This document shows, in pieces, positions 59,401 through 64,000 of a DNA stretch of 64,000 nucleotides; the stretch's first letter is position 1, and each line of letters begins with the position of its first letter. Source of the DNA: Closterium sp. Naga37s-1 (lineage: Eukaryota; Streptophyta; Zygnematophyceae; Desmidiales; Closteriaceae); the NCBI GenBank assembly GCA_947471745.1, contig CANJKZ010001148.1, forward strand, positions 255,501-319,500. Reading direction: 5' to 3'. The notes beneath the pieces were generated by a model that did no database searches, was not told the DNA's origin, and saw nothing but the letters and a program-made list of their open reading frames with translations. The translations under genes and the position numbers were made by a program.

Positions 59401-62400
59401 CTCCCTTGTCCTCCCCCTCCAGTGCCCCAGCAACCCCCTCCCGCATGGCACCTGCACCAGGCACTCACCATCGACTGTCAATTCGTCTTCCCAACGCCCT
59501 GGGAGGAAATCCTCCTCTGGCGCCGCTCCTTCCCCAACACCTCCTTCACCCTCTCCTCCGCCGTTTCCCACCTCAAAGACGCCGCCTTTGCCATCTCAGC
59601 TGTGGCGGCAAGCCGGGAAGGTTCGGTGAATCTTCAGGGGAAGTTTCAGGGGCAGGGGAGGGCGGATCTGGGGACGGATTACTTCACCAAGACGTGCCAG
59701 GCGGATCCGGTGCAGCAAATACACTCGTTACTCGATAGCCACGGGCGGTTTAATCTGCTCGCGCCGGATATTAACGGGAGTAGCATGTGCGTGTCGCTTG
59801 CACCAATCAGGAAGCAGGAGGAGCGGGCGAAAGGGTTAGTAGCAGCCGCTGCCAAAGCGAAACGGAAACTGAACCAAAAAGAGGCTGCAGAGGTAGCGAA
59901 AGCGAAAAAAGCCAAGGAGGTATTGCTGGCAAGACTGTTCGACGATCCGCAGTATACGCTAGGGAAGGAGAGTCCGCGTGTGGTTAGAGCGCTGGAAAAA
60001 AGCGCTGTAAGTGCCGATGCTTTGCTAAGAACGCCCCGAACAGACATGTGCGGGCGGCCGGTGCGAAGGGGACTGTACGCTCAAGACGTGAAAGGACTCA
60101 GAAAAATGCTCTCGGTGATTCAGACGAATAACACTGTCGTTGCTGTGATGACGAGCGTAGGGTTTGCGGATATGCTCACCAATTGGCTGTGTTTCGTGCG
60201 GGAGCTAGGGTTTACGAATTTCTTTATTATTACCACTTCGGCGAAACAGGCGCTGGATTTGTTTGCGAAGGGGCAGGCGGTGTTCCTCCTTCGGCCGTCG
60301 TTCATTCATCTCAACTCCTCCCTCTCCTCCTCATCGTCCTCTGCTGCTGCTGCTGCTGCTGCTGCTGAAGCCGCTCACTTGAGGGCAGCGGCGTATTTGC
60401 AGAGTGCGGGAGGGGACGGGCAGCAGAAGGGGCTGCAGCAGGGGCAGCAGCAGCGTGGGGCAGGGATGGGGAGGATGGGACGTGCGTTGCTAGAGTTTGA
60501 CGAGCATCTAGGGCGTGTGGGTCTGAGGAAGGACGGCGGCAGCAGTGCAGAGCAGAGCAGGCTGGAATTTAATCAGCAATGGGAGGAAGGGGACGGGGAA
60601 GAAGAGGACGGGGCGATGGTTGACTGGAGGCAGGGTAGGCATGGGAGCAGCAGGCTGCTTATGAGTGCTGGTGGCAGCGGTAGTGATGGGTTTGGAGGGG
60701 TTGGAGGGGGTGGGGATGGAGGGGGAGCGGAGGGCGGAAGGAGGAAGGCCAAGTGGGGGTTCAGGCTTGTGGCAGCAGCTAAGGCGATGAAACGGGTGGC
60801 GAGGCGGGTGGCGACCGCGTCTGGTCTGAGACGCACCCCCAACATCACTGTTCCCTTCTCCATGGAATATGGCGGGATTGGGTACAAGCAGGTAGGTTGA
60901 TACAAACAGGTGTGCTTGTATAGGGAGGAAGCAGGGTAAAGTGATAGGAGCAGGTGTGGTTGTATTGAAGGTTGGGGGAGTCTGGTCTGAGGCGCACCCC
61001 CAACATCACTGTGCCGTTCTCCATGGAATATGGGGGGATTGGGTACAAGCAGGTAGGGGTGAAAGAAGGTAAGGAGAACATAGTGTGTGCTTGTATCGAG
61101 TGATTGACAGGATTGCGTCTGGCCTGAGGCGAGGCGCACCCCCAACATCACTGTGCCATTCTCCATGGAATATGGCGGGATAGGAGGATACAAGCAGGTA
61201 GTGGTCAAATACTTAAGAATTTGTGTGCACGTAGGCTGCAAGCGTGCACTTAGGTAAGAATGTCAGCACGTAGGCTGAGAGGAACGTGTGTGGTAGTATT
61301 AGAGGTGAGGGGGGGCGTATGAGGCACACACACCCCCAACCCAACATCACCCCGCTGTTCTCTGTGGAAAATGGCGGGATTGGATACAAGCAGGTAGGTT
61401 GATACAAACAGGTGTGCTTTTTTCCATGGAAACATGGGGGGATTGGATACAATACAAGCAGGTAGGAACGTGTGCGATCTGTATCAAAAACAAAAATAAG
61501 GCGTCTAGCTAGACTGAGACGCACCTCCAACATCACTGTGCCGTTTCCCTCTCCCCCATCCCCGCCCCGCGTCACCCCGTCTCCCCCCTCTCCTCCCGCT
61601 TATCCCCCCTTCATTGGTCCCCTCTCCCTCCCCCCGCCACCTCTGCAGCTGCTGCTCAAGCGCACGCGATTGGTCGGCTCGATTCTCAAGATGGGGTACA
61701 ATGTGCTGCTTGCTGACGTGGACGCCGTCTGGCTCTCCGATCCATTCGTGCACATGGGCAACAAATCCGTGGACATTTATGGGCAGGTAAGACGACATTT
61801 ACGGGCAGGTGCGAGGATATTTACGGGCAGGTGGGCCGGTGGGCGAGGGGCAGTGGGCAGGTGAGGCTGATGGGCGGTTGGGGGTTGGGTGGACGCAGTG
61901 CCGTGCGGCTGTCTGTCTGATCCATTTGCAAACTCGTGAGCAACAGTGAGCAACAGTGAGCAACAGTGAGCAACAGTGAGCAACAGTGAGCAACAGTGAG
62001 CAACAGTGAGCAACAGTGAGCAACAGTGAGCAACAGTGAGCAACAGTGAGCAACAGACGTGGACGCGCTCTGCCTCTCACCCGCACGACCCCCCATGTGT
62101 GGTAACCCTATGTGACCATGTTACAAGACGGACGGCACACTTGAGAAAGAAGCCATTTCTCGTCCATCTTGCCTTCCCTACGCCTCTCTTCCTCCCCTAA
62201 CTTCTCCCAACCCATTCTCTCCCCTCTCTCTCCACCCCCAACCCACCTCCTCGCAGCTTGAGCCTTCTGATCAGCTGTGCGTTGGGTTCCTCTTCCTGCG
62301 CTGCACGCCGCGTATGGTAACCCTATGGGACCAACCAACCTGCCTTCCCTATCTACCCTCTCTCCCCGCTTTGCCCTTCCACTCCCTTCGCATCCACCTC

Positions 62401-63767
62401 TCAGCTCGAGCCTTCTGGCCAGCTGTGTGGGGGTTTCCTCTTCCTGCGCTTCACGCCGCGTGTGGTAACCCTATGGGACCAGGTTACGGGGCTGTACACG
62501 CGCACGTTCAACCGCATGGCCAAGGAGGCACTGTACAAGAAACCGGAAGAAATGGGCGCGTGGCTCAAGGTGAGTGGTAACCAATGTGGTAACCATGTGG
62601 TAACCCTATGGCTGTACACGTGCACGTTCAACCCCATGGCCAAGGAGGCACTGTGCAAGAAACCCGAGGAGATGGGGGCATGGCTCAAGGTGAGAGGCCG
62701 TGACATTCCTGTGGTAACCATGTGGTAACCCTGTGGCTGTACACGCGCACGTTCAACCGCATGGCCAAGGAGGCACTCTACAAGAAACCCGAGGAGACGG
62801 GGGCATGGCTCGGCGCCCTGTTGGCATTTCAGAGGCACCTCAACTATACGTCCCCTGTTTCCCCCGCCCCTCATCCCCACACCACACCCCTCCGTCCCCT
62901 CAGCAATTCGAACACCTGCACGAGGAGCGGTATCTGAACCAGCTGCTGGGGAAGCGGTGTGTGAGGGCTATCTGTGCTAAAGTGTGTTTCTGCCCCCTAC
63001 AACCCTCCCCCCGTTCTCAGCAATTCGAGCATTTGCACGAGCAGCGGTATCTGAACCAGCTGCTGGGGAAGCGGCGGAACAAGGTGCAGGTGCGAGGGCT
63101 GGACATGCTCAAGTTCCCCAACGGCAAGGAGTTTTTCGTGCAGCGCGCACCGCAGCAAGCAGAGGTGGCACCAGTTGTGATTCACAACAACTATATCAAA
63201 GGGAAGAAGGTGCGTGCGACTGTGGTGCATGTGAGTGGTGTGTTTGCTGTGAATGGTGTGTGTTACCATGCGGTAGTGTGCAGCGCGCCCAGCAGCAGGC
63301 AGAGGTGGTACCCGTTGTGATTCACAACAACTATATCAAGGGGAAGAAGGTGCGTACGATTATGGGCATGTGGTTGTGGGGCATGTGATGTGACTGTGGG
63401 GCATGTGACTGGGGCATGTGACTGTGGGGCATGTGACGGTGGGGCATGTGACTGAGTGTGACTGTCACTGTATGTGTCCGATGAGTTAAGAGCGAAACTG
63501 GGTTGTTGTAAGCCAGTTTGGAGGGTTGGATGACTTTTTTTACAAACATGCAGACTTGGCTGTACCACCACGTGCAAATGTCGTTTTTTACCCGCACTAA
63601 TATCCTTGCTGCACTTCTTGTTGTTTAATGGAAATCTGCAGGCCAAGATTCAACGTTTTAAAGAGTTTGGCTTATGGCGAGCTGATCCAAGTGGAACCTC
63701 TTGTCTTTGTCTCTCGTGCCCATCGCAAGTTACCACCACACAAAAAGGAGCCCTAGGTCGACACTAA
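53477..63767 (+). CDS. Type II membrane glycosyltransferase, GT77-type C-terminal domain (7 exons)
   Basis: The exons are 53477-54072, 56972-58152, 59423-60891, 61649-61786, 62405-62569, 63021-63209 and 63642-63767; phases all agree, giving 1287 residues. It starts at the first ATG. A basic N-terminus is followed by one membrane helix (~49-69), as in Golgi enzymes. Residues ~165-640 resemble a GT-A-like fold seen in algal proteins: LTVLLDC, DPKYESAIMLATRRVQW, then AFYLRDSARVSPFFYRFL, where relatives (from memory) have an acidic pair. Residues ~825-1270 match the nucleotide-diphospho-sugar transferase domain (PF03407, GT77): TSVGFADMLTNWLCFVRELG, MGYNVLLADVDAVWLSDPF with the DVD metal-binding motif at 1105-1107, GGFLFLR, VIHNNYIKG and RFKEFGLWR. 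A low-complexity insert of ~150 residues splits this domain. GT77 enzymes include plant arabinosyl- and xylosyltransferases of the cell wall. The sugar used here cannot be told. Confidence 0.85.
53978..55260 (+). repeat. Eight copies of the glycosyltransferase exon 1 end, plus a fragment
   Basis: GTGGAGTCGGTGGAAGAGAG TTTGGACATGCTGCAG ... CTGGACTGCCA|GTAAGT ends at 54072 (real exon), 54196, 54363, 54512, 54638, 54784 (GTGAGT), 54959 and 55117. A fragment lies at 55208-55245. Spacing is ~120-175 bases, and each copy includes part of the intron. Donor and frame are largely kept while other bases drift. Confidence 0.9.
55322..55750. repeat. 32-bp tandem repeat, about 13 perfect copies
   Basis: The unit is GTTGCGTCACAGAGTTGCCA GTCCTGGACTGA. 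The copies look identical. CTGGACTG and GCCAGT also occur in the exon 1 end (CTGGACTGCCAGTAAG), so the unit may derive from the last decayed exon copy at 55208-55320. It has no spacers, so it is not a CRISPR. Confidence 0.96.
55755..56971 (+). repeat. Seven upstream copies of exon 2 start with acceptor
   Basis: CACAG|CGAYCCCAAGTACGART CAGCC ... CGCCGCGTGCAGTGGCGCTT recurs with acceptors near 55795, 55973, 56136, 56277, 56448, 56622 and 56796, before the real exon at 56972. Each is led by CTTCTCCCCNCTTCTTCCCC-like pyrimidines. The copies at 56136 and 56277 are almost identical (141-base unit). Several copies carry stops or frameshifts. Confidence 0.9.
58190..58556 (+). repeat. Two copies of exon 2 end with donor
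   Basis: The last ~155 bases of exon 2 (FYRFLVDSVEMLAGAAPPSD and on to ILDPGT, then the donor CAG|GTGAGC) recur at 58192-58347 and 58394-58550. Both start inside the exon without an acceptor, so they cannot be normal internal exons. Both keep the reading frame and donor. Confidence 0.9.
58620..58800. repeat. Duplicated segment split by a perfect 18-bp palindrome
   Basis: CTGGCGGGGGYTGCCCCTCC through GTGCCATCCCGTCCCG occurs at 58626-58685 and 58715-58774. TTTTGAGAATTCTCAAAA (58690-58707) is the junction. Confidence 0.9.
58905..59422 (+). repeat. Copies of exon 3 start; one junction is a 28-bp palindrome
   Basis: TGCCCCAGCAACCCCCTCC ... GGCACCTGCACCAGGCACTG ACAGTCGACTGYCARTYC recurs from 58928, 59066, 59190 (partial) and 59285, before the real exon at 59423. 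Between the second and third copies lies a perfect 28-base palindrome centred on GTCGAC (59133-59160), followed by TTTTGAGTCGACTCAAAA (59167-59184). Confidence 0.9.
60960..61550 (+). repeat. Four to five copies of exon 3 end with donor
   Basis: CTGAGGCGCACCCCCAACAT CACTGTGCC ... GGGTACAAGCAG|GTAGG follows the real exon end (60820-60891) at 60975-61053, 61120-61200 and 61320-61395. Fragments lie at 61425-61463 and 61510-61550. All intact copies keep a GTAG donor. Confidence 0.88.
61935..62057 (+). repeat. 10-bp GTGAGCAACA minisatellite, 12 copies
   Basis: Perfect tandem decamers sit in an intron of the glycosyltransferase gene. Every unit contains GTGAGC, a typical donor sequence in this gene. 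Confidence 0.96.
62250..62404 (+). repeat. Upstream copy of exon 5 start
   Basis: GCAG|CTTGAGCCTTCTGATCAGC ... CACGCCGCGTATGGTAACCC (62256-62330) duplicates the acceptor and first ~65 bases of exon 5 (62405). It breaks off after GGGACCA. Confidence 0.85.
62570..63020 (+). repeat. Copies of exon 5 end and exon 6 start
   Basis: The stretch TGTACACGYGCACGTTCAAC ... GGCTCAAG|GTGAG follows exon 5 at 62612-62695 (donor kept) and 62738-62818 (donor lost). CAG|CAATTCGAACACCTGCACG ... GGGAAGCGG (62904-62958) precedes the real exon 6 at 63021. So both sides of this intron are duplicated. Confidence 0.88.
63275..63380 (+). repeat. Copy of exon 6 end with donor
   Basis: GTGCAGCGCGCMCMGCAGCA RGCAGAGGTGG through GGGAAGAAG|GTGCGT (63279-63356) repeats 63140-63215. 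(GGGGCATGTGACTGT)n repeats follow at 63378-63450. Confidence 0.85.
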
Positions 63768-64000
63768 AAAATTAGGGATCCTTGTATTGATACTTTACTG
63801 GAGGTGATTCAACGTTGGGTCAGCTTTCTATCTCAGTTGGAAAATAGCCTTTGGTGTAATGCATCTCATGAATCGTTCACTAGGTTGTCAAACGAGTACC
63901 GTACAAAGTATGAGCGGAGGCATGAGTGAATATTTATGTGCGAACATACACGGTAATGCTGTGCGTGCGAGCTAGCTAGTGTGATGTGTCAAACTATATA
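63768..64000. other. 3' flank of the glycosyltransferase gene
   Basis: AT-richer unique sequence after the stop, presumably 3' UTR and beyond. No further gene or repeat was seen. Confidence 0.5.

Noticed and set aside
1..64000. tRNA, rRNA, riboswitch or bacterial promoter features
   Set aside because: I looked for tRNA arms and other conserved RNA signatures and saw none. Spliced genes rule out a bacterial context.

Overview
The window is nuclear DNA from a eukaryote, most likely a streptophyte green alga. I suspect a zygnematophyte such as Closterium, but that is inference. The evidence is plant-type protein families, many GT-AG introns whose phases agree, telo-box motifs (AAACCCTAA), GC-rich coding DNA full of Ala, Gln, Glu and Gly homopolymers, and no operons or ribosome binding sites. 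All five gene models run on the + strand.

Layout. (1) 2-21254: a very large CCCH zinc-finger gene of the ZC3H3 / Arabidopsis C3H7 type, cut off at the left edge. Its eight visible exons join in phase and give five CCCH fingers between giant low-complexity exons. (2) 23190-28406: a gene of unknown family, with five tentative exons. (3) 29095-35787: one 2230-codon low-complexity open frame. (4) 35788-41500: decayed Ala/Gln/Gly-rich coding-like DNA, minisatellites and AT-richer intergenic DNA. (5) 41798-52305: a 3237-residue protein with two CCHC zinc knuckles and a C-terminal Plus3 domain split over four exons. (6) 53477-63767: a type II membrane glycosyltransferase of 1287 residues in seven exons, with an N-terminal GT-like region and a C-terminal GT77-type domain. 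The genes do not form a pathway. Three look nuclear/RNA or chromatin related and one looks Golgi related.

The outstanding property of the window is structural. Almost every small exon sits beside one to seven imperfect tandem copies of itself, usually including its splice donor or acceptor. At about fifteen of the copy junctions lies a short palindrome with constant arms, TTTTGAG-N4-CTCAAAA. Its middle four bases vary between sites (AATT, TCGA, ACGT, GCGC) and are usually self-complementary. One such palindrome has been amplified into a 2.4-kb array of about 116 units of 21 bp, itself lying between two copies of an exon end. I know of no described element with this behaviour, and it is the main candidate for a new system here.
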